A stretch of DNA of 64,000 nucleotides. It comes from Nocardioides furvisabuli. Its GTDB lineage: Bacteria; Actinomycetota; Actinomycetes; Propionibacteriales; Nocardioidaceae. Shown piece by piece: positions 1-8,600 of this stretch. Each line of letters starts with the position of its first letter. Within the stretch, counting starts at the first letter, position 1. The translations under genes were made by a program, and so were the position numbers. The notes under the pieces are model-generated. The model saw only the letters and a program-made list of their open reading frames with translations. It was not told the DNA's origin and made no database searches. Where the stretch lies: positions 434,001 to 498,000 of the forward strand of contig NZ_JAIGQB010000003.1 in NCBI RefSeq assembly GCF_021083185.1, in the 5' to 3' direction.

Positions 1-1115
1 AGGTCGCCAGGCTCGCCAAGGGCTACGGCCGCGACTGGTTCGTCGAGCGCGCCCGCTCCGGCGAGAAGACCACCGAGCTGTGGATGGAGATCGCCAAGGC
101 GGGCTACCTCGGGGTCAACATCCCCGAGGAGTACGGCGGTGGGGGCGGCGGCATCGGCGACGTGGCCGCGGTCTGCGAGGAGCTCGCGGCGCAGGGCTGC
201 CCGCTGCTGATGATGGTCGTCAGCCCGGCGATCTGCGGGACCGTCATCGCGCGCTACGGGACGCCAGAGCAGAAGCAGCGCTGGCTCCCCGGCATCTGCG
301 ACGGCACCGCCACCATGGCCTTCGCCATCACCGAGCCCGACGCCGGCACCAACTCCCACAACATCACCACCACCGCACGTCGCGACGGTGACGAGTGGGT
401 GCTCAAGGGCCAGAAGATCTACATCTCCGGCGTCGACGAGGCCGAGAACGTCCTCGTCGTCGCCCGCGCCGAGGACGAGCGGACCGGCAAGCTCAAGCCG
501 TGCCTGTTCGTGGTGCCTACCGACGCCGACGGCTTCGAGTTCACCGCGATCCCGATGGAGATCGTCAGCCCGGAGAAGCAGTTCCAGGTCTTCATCGACG
601 ACGTCCGCCTCCGCTCCGACGCGCTCGTCGGCGACGAGGACGGCGGGCTGGTGCAGCTCTTCGCGGGCCTCAACCCCGAGCGGATCATGGCGGCCTCCTT
701 CTCGACCGGGCTGGCGCGCCACGCCCTCGAGAAGGCGTCGGCGTACGCCAAGGAGCGCACGGTCTTCAAGACGCCGATCGGCTCGCACCAGGCGATCGCG
801 CACCCGCTCGCGACGGCCCACATCGAGAACGAGCTGGCCCGGCTGATGACCCAGAAGGCGTCCGCAATGGTGGACGCCGGTGACGACATGGCGGCCGGCG
901 AGGCAGCCAACATGGCGAAGTACGCCGCGGCCGAGGCGGCCGTGCATGCGGTCGACGCAGCGGTCCAGACCCATGGCGGCAACGGCATCACGCAGGAGTA
1001 CGGCATGGCCGGCCTGCTCGTCGCCGCGCGCGCCGGCCGGATCGCGCCGGTGAGCCGGGAGATGATCCTGAACTTCGTCGCGATGCACTCGCTGGGGCTG
1101 CCGAAGTCCTACTGA
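1..1115 (+). CDS. Acyl-CoA dehydrogenase, 5' end outside window
   Basis: FAD-dependent acyl-CoA dehydrogenase of fatty-acid or short-chain acyl-CoA oxidation; oxidises the alpha-beta bond and passes electrons to ETF. The frame is open from base 3 to a TGA at 1113-1115, giving about 370 visible residues, so the start lies upstream. Seen: an N-terminal helical segment with NIPEEYGG, the middle-domain motif AITEPDAGTN that contacts FAD and substrate, and the C-terminal FAD-contact motif QTHGGNGITQEYG. These are in the usual order, so the missing part is probably only a short N-terminus. Substrate chain length cannot be read from sequence. Confidence 0.93.
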   Translation, partial: VARLAKGYGRDWFVERARSGEKTTELWMEIAKAGYLGVNIPEEYGGGGGGIGDVAAVCEELAAQGCPLLMMVVSPAICGTVIARYGTPEQKQRWLPGICDGTATMAFAITEPDAGTNSHNITTTARRDGDEWVLKGQKIYISGVDEAENVLVVARAEDERTGKLKPCLFVVPTDADGFEFTAIPMEIVSPEKQFQVFIDDVRLRSDALVGDEDGGLVQLFAGLNPERIMAASFSTGLARHALEKASAYAKERTVFKTPIGSHQAIAHPLATAHIENELARLMTQKASAMVDAGDDMAAGEAANMAKYAAAEAAVHAVDAAVQTHGGNGITQEYGMAGLLVAARAGRIAPVSREMILNFVAMHSLGLPKSY

Positions 1116-1136
1116 GCCACCCCCGGAGATGCACTG

Positions 1137-1208
1137 TGCAGGCAGTCGGGGAGACAGAGCCGCAGGCTGAGCGTGGAGGCGCGCCCGCGACCAGCGAACT
1201 GCCTGCAC
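1137..1208. repeat. Inverted repeat, possible terminator
   Basis: An 11-bp perfect inverted repeat (GTGCAGGCAGT at 1137 and its complement ending at 1208) lies just after the acyl-CoA dehydrogenase stop, with a loop of about 50 nt. It could help end transcription; no U-tract is visible. Confidence 0.35.
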
Positions 1209-1226
1209 GGTGTCGGTGCGCGATGG

Positions 1227-1232
1227 CAGGAT
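1227..1232 (+). promoter_or_regulatory. -10 hexamer CAGGAT, leaderless start
   Basis: CAGGAT ends 6 nt before the GTG at 1239, which puts the transcription start at or beside the start codon. No Shine-Dalgarno sequence precedes that GTG. Confidence 0.5.
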
Positions 1233-1238
1233 CGCGCC

Positions 1239-1622
1239 GTGGCCCTCGCCGACCGACCCGTGGTGCCCGAGGAGTGGGTGCTGCGCATCGACGCCGTGCT
1301 CGGCGTGCTGCCGCGGTGCGCGCAGGAGGCGGCGTGGACCGGCACGCGCTGGCGGGTCGGGGGCGCGACGGTGGCCCACGTGTTCGGTGGTGAGGACCAG
1401 GTCTTCCGGATCACCTTCCGCGGCGAGCCGGACGAGGTCGCGGCGTTCGAGCACATGGGGCACCCCTACTTCCGCTCCGGCTGGGGCGGCAACGTGATCG
1501 GAGTCGTCCTCGACGAGGGGGCCGGCATCGACTGGGAGGAGCTCGCCGAGCTGCTCACCGACTCCTACTGCCTCCAGGCGCCCGCACGTCTCGCCGAGCA
1601 GGTCACGCGCCCCGGAGGCTGA
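1239..1622 (+). CDS. MmcQ/YjbR-family protein
   Basis: Small single-domain protein of 127 residues, close to the usual MmcQ/YjbR length. Seen: VRFRI-like strands around FGGEDQVFRITFR, the phrase HMGHPYFRSGWG near the middle and a helical C-terminus with DWEELAELLTDSY, all typical of the fold. The family adopts a double-wing DNA-binding-like fold, but its role is unknown. The GTG at 1239 was chosen over an upstream ATG at 1173 because homology begins there and a -10-like hexamer sits 6 nt before it. The gene stands alone between the dehydrogenase and a membrane acyltransferase. Confidence 0.75.
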   Translation: MALADRPVVPEEWVLRIDAVLGVLPRCAQEAAWTGTRWRVGGATVAHVFGGEDQVFRITFRGEPDEVAAFEHMGHPYFRSGWGGNVIGVVLDEGAGIDWEELAELLTDSYCLQAPARLAEQVTRPGG

Positions 1623-1648
1623 CGTCGGGCTCGTCGCGAGGTCCCCGG

Positions 1649-1654
1649 CAGGAT
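1649..1654 (+). promoter_or_regulatory. -10 hexamer CAGGAT, leaderless start
   Basis: CAGGAT followed by exactly 6 nt (gggcgc) and then ATG at 1661; identical in layout to the site before the preceding gene. Confidence 0.5.
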
Positions 1655-1660
1655 GGGCGC

Positions 1661-2767
1661 ATGACCGCGACGCGCCAGGGCCGCCTCGTCGGGCTCGACG
1701 TCGCCCGGTGCCTGGCGCTCCTCGGCATGGTCGCCACCCACGTCCTCGACGCGCGCACCCCCGACGGCGAGCTCGCGACCGCGCAATGGCTCGCCGGCGG
1801 CCGTGCCTCGGCGCTCTTCGCCGTGCTCGCCGGGGTGAGCCTCGCGCTGATGACGCGCAAGCCGCTGCGGGGGCGCCCGCAAGTCCTGCGCGCCCTCGGC
1901 ATCCTCGGCCGGGCGGTGCTCGTCGCGCTGCTGGGCCTGGCGCTGGGGGGCCTCGACAGCGGCATCGCAGTGATCCTCACCTACTACGGCGTGCTGTTCG
2001 TCCTCGGCATCCCGTTCACCTTCCTCCGGGCGCGCACGCTGGTGCTGCTCACCGTCGCGTGGGTGGTCCTCGCCCCCGTGGCCTCGCACGTCCTGCGCCC
2101 CCACCTGCCGGAGCGCGGCTACGAGAACCCGACCTTCGCGCAGCTGGACGACCCTGGCCGGCTGGCCAGCGAGCTGCTCCTCACCGGCTACTACCCGGTC
2201 GTGCCCTGGCTGGCCTACCTCCTCGCGGGCCTGGCCCTCGGCCGCCTCGACCTGCGCGACACCCGCCTGCTCGGCGCGCTCACCCTCGGCGGCCTCGGCA
2301 CCGCCGTGCTCGCCACCCGCATCTCGCGCGCCCTCGTCGACCCGGCGGTCGCCTCGGAGAACGAGGGCGGCATGTTCGGCGTCACCCCGGCCGACGGCGA
2401 CTGGTCGTGGCTGCTGGTGGTCGCCCCGCACTCGGCGACACCGTTCGACCTCGCGCAGACCATCGGCAGCGCGGTGCTCGTGATCGCCGTCTGCCTGCTG
2501 CTCGAGCGCCTGCTGCCCCGCGCCGCGACGGCCGTGCTCGGCGTCGTCCTCGGGGCCGGCGCCGCGACTCTCACCCTCTACAGCCTGCACGTCGTGATGC
2601 GTACGCCCCAGGTGTGGCCGGAGGACGGACCGTCGGCGTACGCCACCCACGTCGCCGTGCTGCTCACCCTCGGCGCCGCGCTCCGGATCGCGGGTCGGCG
2701 CGGACCACTGGAGACAGTGGCCGGACTGCCGGTCCGCCTGGCTCAGCGCAGCGGCACGAAGCGGTAG
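1661..2767 (+). CDS. HGSNAT/DUF418-like membrane acyltransferase
   Basis: Polytopic membrane protein of 368 residues with about ten hydrophobic helices. It opens with RLVGLDVARCLALLGMVATH, the N-terminal signature of the heparan-alpha-glucosaminide N-acetyltransferase / DUF1624 / DUF418 group, including the membrane histidine on helix 1. These proteins are thought to move acyl groups across the membrane onto cell-surface substrates; the acceptor here is unknown. The ATG at 1661 has no Shine-Dalgarno but has a -10-like hexamer 6 nt upstream. The 3' end overlaps the convergent methyltransferase gene by 25 bp. Confidence 0.75.
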   Translation: MTATRQGRLVGLDVARCLALLGMVATHVLDARTPDGELATAQWLAGGRASALFAVLAGVSLALMTRKPLRGRPQVLRALGILGRAVLVALLGLALGGLDSGIAVILTYYGVLFVLGIPFTFLRARTLVLLTVAWVVLAPVASHVLRPHLPERGYENPTFAQLDDPGRLASELLLTGYYPVVPWLAYLLAGLALGRLDLRDTRLLGALTLGGLGTAVLATRISRALVDPAVASENEGGMFGVTPADGDWSWLLVVAPHSATPFDLAQTIGSAVLVIAVCLLLERLLPRAATAVLGVVLGAGAATLTLYSLHVVMRTPQVWPEDGPSAYATHVAVLLTLGAALRIAGRRGPLETVAGLPVRLAQRSGTKR

Positions 2768-3294
2768 CGCCCGTGCTCGCCCACCACGGCGCCCGGGTTG
2801 GTGACGCGCAGCATCGTGCCCGCCACCGGGATCACCAGCACCCCGTCGTCGGCGAGCTGCTCGACGAGCTCCTGGGGCAGGTCGGCGGGCTCGGCGGAGA
2901 CCAGGATGCGGTCGTACGGCGCCCCGCCGGGGTCGCCCAGCACGCCGGGCATCGCCCTCCGGATGCTCGCCCACGGCCGGTCGGTGGCGGCGAGGTTGGC
3001 TGCTCCGAAGGCGACCAGCTCCGGCTCGAGCTCCACCCCGAGCACCGACCCGGTCGGACCGACGAGGTGTGCGAGCAGCGCCGTCGTCCAGCCCGACCCG
3101 GACCCGACGTCGAGCACCCGCTGCCCGGGGCGTACGTCGAGCAGGCGGAGCATGTCGTCGACCGTGCGGGGCTGCGAGCTCGTCTGTCCCGCCGCGATCG
3201 ACAGCGGGCCGTCGTACGCCGCCCGGTGCCGCACCCCGCGGGGGAGGAAGTCCCGCCGGGGGGTGGCGTCGAAGGCTGCGTCGACCGGGTCCAC
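2743..3294 (-). CDS. PCMT-type (protein-L-isoaspartate) O-methyltransferase
   Basis: SAM-dependent methyltransferase that would repair isoaspartyl residues. Seen: DAAFDATPRRDFLP and AYDGPLSIAAGQTSSQP (typical of the family N-terminus), then the SAM-binding motif VLDVGSGSGWTTALLA and GVELEP. About 183 residues from the GTG at 3294. The frame stays open to a GTG at 3480, but that extension has no family homology and would translate through the perfect hairpin at 3384-3416, so the short start is preferred. Converges on the acyltransferase gene with a 25-bp overlap. Family assignment is firm; the start is not. Confidence 0.78.
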   Translation of the reverse strand: MDPVDAAFDATPRRDFLPRGVRHRAAYDGPLSIAAGQTSSQPRTVDDMLRLLDVRPGQRVLDVGSGSGWTTALLAHLVGPTGSVLGVELEPELVAFGAANLAATDRPWASIRRAMPGVLGDPGGAPYDRILVSAEPADLPQELVEQLADDGVLVIPVAGTMLRVTNPGAVVGEHGRYRFVPLR

Positions 3295-3383
3295 CCGGCC
3301 AGTGCACCACCGCTCGCGCGTCAGAGCCAGTGGTGGGTCGGGCCTGCAGCCGTCCGGCGTCGCCCGCGGACCCCGAAGACCGA

Positions 3384-3416
3384 GCAGCGGCACGGCCCTC
3401 GGGGCCGTGCCGCTGC
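3384..3416. terminator. Perfect 15-bp hairpin, probable terminator
   Basis: A 15-nt arm starting GCAGCGGCAC (3384-3398) pairs perfectly with 3402-3416 across a 3-nt loop. It lies between two minus-strand genes, downstream of the repeat-tailed sigma partner and upstream of the methyltransferase. There is no U-tract, as is common in actinobacteria. Confidence 0.65.
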
Positions 3417-3555
3417 GGTGCGTTTCGGGACCGGTGCCGCTTCCTGGGGGGATCCGTGCCTCGGCGGGAGCTCGAGACACGGGTGCGACGGTCGGCCCCG
3501 CGGAACGCGGCCGCTCCGGTTCAGAGAACCGAAGATCTGGTGGGAGGGGTGCCTG

Positions 3556-4500
<945 letters not shown>

Positions 4501-4534
4501 CTCACTCCGTTCAGCGCCGTGCACGGGCGCGGTG

Positions 4535-5086
4535 TTACGGGTTCTCCGAGAGTTTCTTGGCCAGCTGCTTCAGTCCGCGGTGCGAGGCCGCCCGCACCGC
4601 GCCCGGCCGCTTGCCCAGGATGCGGGCGGCGGTCGGGGCGTCGAAGCCCAGCACGGTGCGGAGCATGATGGCCTCCGCCTGGTCCTTGGGCAGTGAGGCG
4701 ATCAGCTTCAGCGCCTCCTCGGACTCGACCTTGCCGAGGGGGTCGCCCTCGACGTCGCCGGGGTCGTGCAGGTCGACGAGGTCGTCGACCGACTCGTCGC
4801 TGGAGGGTCGACGGCTGCTGCGCCTCAGGTGGTCGACGGCGCGGTTGCGCCCGATCGTGGTGACCCAGCCGCGGAACCCGTCGGCGTCACCGCTGAAGCT
4901 GTGGAGGTCGCGGAACGCCTGGGACCACGCGTCGCTGGCCACGTCCTCGGCGTCGCCCACGCCGACCAGCACCGTGAGGTAGCGCAGCAGGGGCGGCTGC
5001 ACCTCGCGGTAGACCTGGCGGAAGGCCGACTCGTCACCGGCGAGCATGCGCTCGACGGCGGCATCGAGGGGATCGGGTTCGGCCAC
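4535..5086 (-). CDS. ECF RNA polymerase sigma factor
   Basis: Group-4 sigma factor, 183 residues. Region 2 spans about 15-90 (ERMLAGDESAFRQVYRE, DAEDVASDAWSQAFRDL, GFRGWVTTIGRNRAVDHLRR); region 4 about 122-178 (LIASLPKDQAEAIMLRTVLGF, DAPTAARILGKRPGAVRAASHRGLKQL). The stop is 34 nt before the start of the membrane partner, so both are probably one transcript. The GTG start has GAGAAT 6 nt upstream and no ribosome site. It lies 78 nt downstream of the last gene of the SigK operon, so read-through could also feed it. Target promoters are unknown. Confidence 0.88.
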   Translation of the reverse strand: MAEPDPLDAAVERMLAGDESAFRQVYREVQPPLLRYLTVLVGVGDAEDVASDAWSQAFRDLHSFSGDADGFRGWVTTIGRNRAVDHLRRSSRRPSSDESVDDLVDLHDPGDVEGDPLGKVESEEALKLIASLPKDQAEAIMLRTVLGFDAPTAARILGKRPGAVRAASHRGLKQLAKKLSENP

Positions 5087-5092
5087 GGCGCG

Positions 5093-5098
5093 ATTCTC
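5093..5098 (-). promoter_or_regulatory. -10 hexamer GAGAAT before ECF sigma gene
   Basis: GAGAAT, then cgcgcc, then the GTG at 5086 on the minus strand; same 6-nt leaderless layout as elsewhere in the window. Confidence 0.4.
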
Positions 5099-5164
5099 CC
5101 CCGAGCGCCTCCGGCACCGGCACCTCCGGGGTTGCCGGGAGGGTCGCGGGACCGGACAGAGCCG

Positions 5165-5938
5165 TCAGCGGCGCGGCGGGCGCGGGACGAACAGCGGCAC
5201 GCGGGCTGCGTACTCGTCCCAGCCGGGACGCTCCGACATCGTCTTCTCCAGCAGCTTGGCGCCGGTGACGTTGCGGATGAAGTAGGTCATGGCGATGGGC
5301 GCGAAGATCGTCGCGAGGCCCTGCACCCAGCCCAGCGACAGCGCGCCGGCGGTCCACAGCCCCCACCACACGCACGCGTCGCCGAAGTAGTTGGGGTGGC
5401 GCGTCCAGCCCCACAGGCCGGTGTCGAGCACCTTCGGCCGTGAGTCGCGCGGCTTCGCGCGGTAGGCGGCGAGCTGCGCGTCGCCAACGACCTCGAAGAA
5501 GATGCCGACCGCCCAGATCGCCACCCCGACCCACACCACGGGCCACCAGCGGACGTCGTACGCCGCGGCGACGTGCAGCGGGAACGAGATCACCCACGCC
5601 ACGACGGCCTGGGTGAGGAAGACACGGAGCAGCACCTTGCCCGCGCCGGCGTGCCAGCCGGGGCCGCCGAGCATCTCCTCGTAGCGCGGGTCCTCGCCGT
5701 GGCCCTTGGAGCGCTTCGCGATGTGCCAGGCCAGTCGCCCGCCCCACAGCGTCACGAGCACCGCGAGCAGCCACGAGTGCGCGTCGGGCCACACGAGCGC
5801 CAGGACCAGCGCGACGGCCACGAAGACCGACCCCCAGGCGACGTCGACCACGGCGACCCGGTCGACGCGCTTGCTGATCGCAGCCGTGACCCCCATGACG
5901 ACGAGGGCCACCAGCAGCGCGACCAGGCTCTGGGTCAC
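5165..5938 (-). CDS. DUF1295 membrane protein (steroid 5-alpha-reductase/ICMT-like fold)
   Basis: Polytopic membrane protein of 257 residues, last gene of the SigK operon. Seen: six to seven hydrophobic helices, the repeated VDVAWG phrase near the N-terminus, WGWTRHPNYFGD near 190 (a hallmark of DUF1295/isoprenylcysteine-methyltransferase-like reductases) and SERPGWDEYAARVPLFVP at the end. The homologue in Mycobacterium tuberculosis, as I recall it, is Rv0446c, next to sigK. It may act on lipids, for example as a reductase; activity unproven. GTG at 5938 overlaps the upstream stop by 4 nt (GTGA), indicating translational coupling. The frame extends further upstream but only antisense-like sequence is added. 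Confidence 0.85.
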   Translation of the reverse strand: MTQSLVALLVALVVMGVTAAISKRVDRVAVVDVAWGSVFVAVALVLALVWPDAHSWLLAVLVTLWGGRLAWHIAKRSKGHGEDPRYEEMLGGPGWHAGAGKVLLRVFLTQAVVAWVISFPLHVAAAYDVRWWPVVWVGVAIWAVGIFFEVVGDAQLAAYRAKPRDSRPKVLDTGLWGWTRHPNYFGDACVWWGLWTAGALSLGWVQGLATIFAPIAMTYFIRNVTGAKLLEKTMSERPGWDEYAARVPLFVPRPPRR

Positions 5939-7254
5939 CACTCGCGGACCGCCGGGAGCGTGTGCGGTGCACCCGCGCGCACGGCCAGGATCTGGTCGAC
6001 GCCCATGCGGCCGTCGCGGAAGGCGAGTGCACCGCCGACGAGGTAGAGGCGCCACACGCGGACGACCTCCTCGCCCACGAGTGCACGGAGCTGGTCGATG
6101 TTGGCCTCGAAGCGCTCGAGCCAGCCGTTGACCGTGAGGACGTAGTGCTCGCGCATGGCGTGCACGTCGCGCACCTCGAGGCCGCCGGACTCGATGAGGC
6201 CGACCGTCTCGCCGACGGGACGCATGGTCATGTCGGGGGCGATGAACGACTCGATGAACGGGCCACCACCGGGGTGCTTGCCGCCCCCGGCACCCTGGCG
6301 CGACATCTGCTGGACCAGCACCCGTCCACCCGGGCGGACCGCGCGGCGCAGCGCCTCGACGTAGGTCGGGTAGTTGAGGGCGCCGACGTGCTCGCCCATC
6401 TCCAGCGACCCGACGGCGTCGAAGTGGTCGCGCTCGGGGACCTCGCGGTAGTCCTGGAGCCGGATCTCGACCCGGTCCTCCAGCCCGCGCTCGGCGATCC
6501 GGGCGTCGATGAACTTCTTCTGCTCGGCCGCGATCGTCACCCCCGTCACCTTTGCGCCGAAGTGCTCGGCGGCATGCAGCGACAGCGACCCCCACCCGCA
6601 GCCCACGTCGAGCATCCGCATGCCGGGCTCGAGGCCCAGCTTGGTGCACACCAGGTCGAGCTTGGCGCGCTGCGCGTCCTCGAGCGGCGTGTCGGGAGCG
6701 GCGTGGTAGCCGCAGCTGTAGGCCATCTGCGGCTCGAGGATGAGGGAGTAGAACTCGTTGGAGAGGTCGTAGTGGTGACTGATCGACGACCGGTCGCGGG
6801 CCAGGCTGTGCAGGCGCCCCTTGATCCGCGCCTGCGAAGCCGGCGCCGCGGGGGGACGGCCCAGCGCGCCGAGGCCGGAGACGGTGCGGATCGCGTCGAG
6901 CATCGCGCGCGGCGAGAGGCGTACGCCGGACAGGCCGCGCTCGGCGCCCACGGCGAAGGCGTGCGTCAGCGCGGATCCGAGGTCCCAGCCGTCCTGCTCG
7001 GGGACGTCGAGCTCACCGGTGACGTAGGCCTGGGCGGCGCCGAGCTCGCCCGGGTGCCACATCAGCCGGCGCAGCGCGTCGGGGGAGCGCAGCACGACCA
7101 GCGGGGCGCCCTCGGGGCCGGCGACGGAGCCGTCCCATGCCTGCAGGCGCACGGGCAGGTCGCCGCCGATGAAGGGGCGCACCGCCTCGGCGAGGCGATC
7201 GGCGACGCCGGCAGGGTGGACCGATGCGGTGGTCGGGGAGGCGGTCTGGGTCAC
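5935..7254 (-). CDS. Cyclopropane-fatty-acyl-phospholipid synthase-like methyltransferase (copy 2)
   Basis: SAM-dependent methyltransferase of 439 residues acting on unsaturated acyl chains of phospholipids at the membrane. Seen: ISHHYDLSNEFYSLIL at 157-172, YSCGYH with C181 (equivalent to the bicarbonate-site cysteine of E. coli CFA synthase), SAM motif MLDVGCGWGSL at 214-224 and EMGEHVG at 285-291 with the conserved glutamate. The E. coli active-site histidine after strand 5 is glutamine here (VLVQQM). GTG start overlaps the upstream stop by 4 nt. Product could be cyclopropane or mid-chain methyl/methylene acids such as tuberculostearate; sequence alone does not decide. Confidence 0.88.
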   Translation of the reverse strand: MTQTASPTTASVHPAGVADRLAEAVRPFIGGDLPVRLQAWDGSVAGPEGAPLVVLRSPDALRRLMWHPGELGAAQAYVTGELDVPEQDGWDLGSALTHAFAVGAERGLSGVRLSPRAMLDAIRTVSGLGALGRPPAAPASQARIKGRLHSLARDRSSISHHYDLSNEFYSLILEPQMAYSCGYHAAPDTPLEDAQRAKLDLVCTKLGLEPGMRMLDVGCGWGSLSLHAAEHFGAKVTGVTIAAEQKKFIDARIAERGLEDRVEIRLQDYREVPERDHFDAVGSLEMGEHVGALNYPTYVEALRRAVRPGGRVLVQQMSRQGAGGGKHPGGGPFIESFIAPDMTMRPVGETVGLIESGGLEVRDVHAMREHYVLTVNGWLERFEANIDQLRALVGEEVVRVWRLYLVGGALAFRDGRMGVDQILAVRAGAPHTLPAVREW

Positions 7255-8600
7255 GGGGTCTCCCGGGTGAAGGTGAGCTGCGAGACGTTGATGTAGCCGC
7301 TGGCGAAGCCGGCCTGCGAGTAGGCGAGGTAGAGGTGCCAGACCCGCATGAACATGTCGTCGAAACCGAGGCCGAGCACGGCGTCACGCTGCGCGAGGAA
7401 GCGGCGGTCCCAGCGGCGCAGGGTCTCGGCGTAGTGGTCGCCCATCTCGAGCTGGTCGACGAGGCGGATCGTGGTCTCGGCGCGGGTGATCTCGTCGATC
7501 ACCTCGACGCTGGGCAGGAACCCGCCGGGGAAGATGTACTTGTTGATCCACGTGTGGCTGTCGCGGGTGACGAGCATCCGGTCGTGGGGCATCGTGATCG
7601 CCTGGATCGACACCCGACCACCGGGGGCCAGCACCTGGTCGATGGTGCTGAAGTAGGTGCCCCAGAACTCGTGGCCGACGGCCTCGACCATCTCCACCGA
7701 GACCACTGCGTCGTACGTCGCACCGGTGGCCGCGAGCGCGCGGTAGTCCATCAGCTCGACGTGGACGCGGTCGGAGAACCCGGCCGCGGCGATGCGCTCC
7801 TCGGCGAGCTCGAGCTGTTCGACCGACAGCGTGATCGTGTGGACGCTGGCGCCGCGGCGCGCGGCGCGGATCGCGAGCTCTCCCCACCCGGTGCCGATCT
7901 CGAGCACGCGCGACCCCTCGGTGACGCCCGCCTCGTCGAGCAGCCGCTCGATCTTGCGGCCCTGGGCCTCGGCGAAGTCGGGGCCGTGCCGTCGCGGGTC
8001 GTCGTGGTCGACCGGCTCGGGCGGCGTGGCGACGAGGTGGTCGCCGACCGAGCCCGGACCCTTCGCGACCCGGGTGGTGGAGGTGTCGAAGAGGGCCGCG
8101 GAATAGCTCAGCGTCTCGTCGAGGAAGAGCGCGAAGAGGTCGTTGGACAGGTCGTAGTGGTGCGAGATGTTGGCCTGGCTGTTGGCCTCCGTGCTGCGCT
8201 GGTGGTGCGGCAGCCGAGGCGTCACCAGCGCACGCAGGCGCTGGAGGGACGGCGGGACGAGGGTCGCCATGCGGGCCGCGGGCACGGTGAGGAAGCCGGC
8301 GAGGTCGTCGGTGTCCCACGCTCCGGTCATGTAGGACTCGCCGAAGCCGATCAGGCCGTCGCGGCCGAGGCGGGCGTAGAACTCGTCGGGACGGTGCAGC
8401 CGCATGACGGGGCCGCCCTGTCCGATCCGCCGGCCGGTGGGCTCCTCGATCACGGTCACCGCGAGGCGGCCGACGGCGGCACGGAAGAGGCGACGGGCCA
8501 CGGCGGCCGAGACGGCCGTGCGGGGTCCGCCGCGCAGCGGCTCGAGCGGTGGCATCCCCTGGGAGCCGGTCTCGGCGGGGCGGTTCTTCTCGACGGTCAC
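7251..8600 (-). CDS. Cyclopropane-synthase-like methyltransferase lacking active-site Cys (copy 1)
   Basis: Paralogue of the next gene, 449 residues. Residues 144-170 align with the family (NISHHYDLSNDLF, LSYSAALF), but the cysteine that holds bicarbonate in CFA synthase is Ala168. An extra segment of roughly 35 residues (about 172-207, rich in Pro/Asp/Arg) follows. SAM motif VLEIGTGWGEL at 232-242; glutamate retained in EMVEAVG at 303-309; WINKYIFPGGFLPS at 351-364 is highly conserved. The GTG at 8600 overlaps the upstream stop by 4 nt. It resembles UfaA1 of the mycobacterial sigK locus in position. Chemistry may be methylation without cyclopropane closure (inference). Confidence 0.85.
   Translation of the reverse strand: MTVEKNRPAETGSQGMPPLEPLRGGPRTAVSAAVARRLFRAAVGRLAVTVIEEPTGRRIGQGGPVMRLHRPDEFYARLGRDGLIGFGESYMTGAWDTDDLAGFLTVPAARMATLVPPSLQRLRALVTPRLPHHQRSTEANSQANISHHYDLSNDLFALFLDETLSYSAALFDTSTTRVAKGPGSVGDHLVATPPEPVDHDDPRRHGPDFAEAQGRKIERLLDEAGVTEGSRVLEIGTGWGELAIRAARRGASVHTITLSVEQLELAEERIAAAGFSDRVHVELMDYRALAATGATYDAVVSVEMVEAVGHEFWGTYFSTIDQVLAPGGRVSIQAITMPHDRMLVTRDSHTWINKYIFPGGFLPSVEVIDEITRAETTIRLVDQLEMGDHYAETLRRWDRRFLAQRDAVLGLGFDDMFMRVWHLYLAYSQAGFASGYINVSQLTFTRETP

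Noticed and set aside
2743..3480. Longer methyltransferase start at 3480
   Set aside because: It would translate through the perfect 15-bp hairpin at 3384-3416 and adds no family homology.
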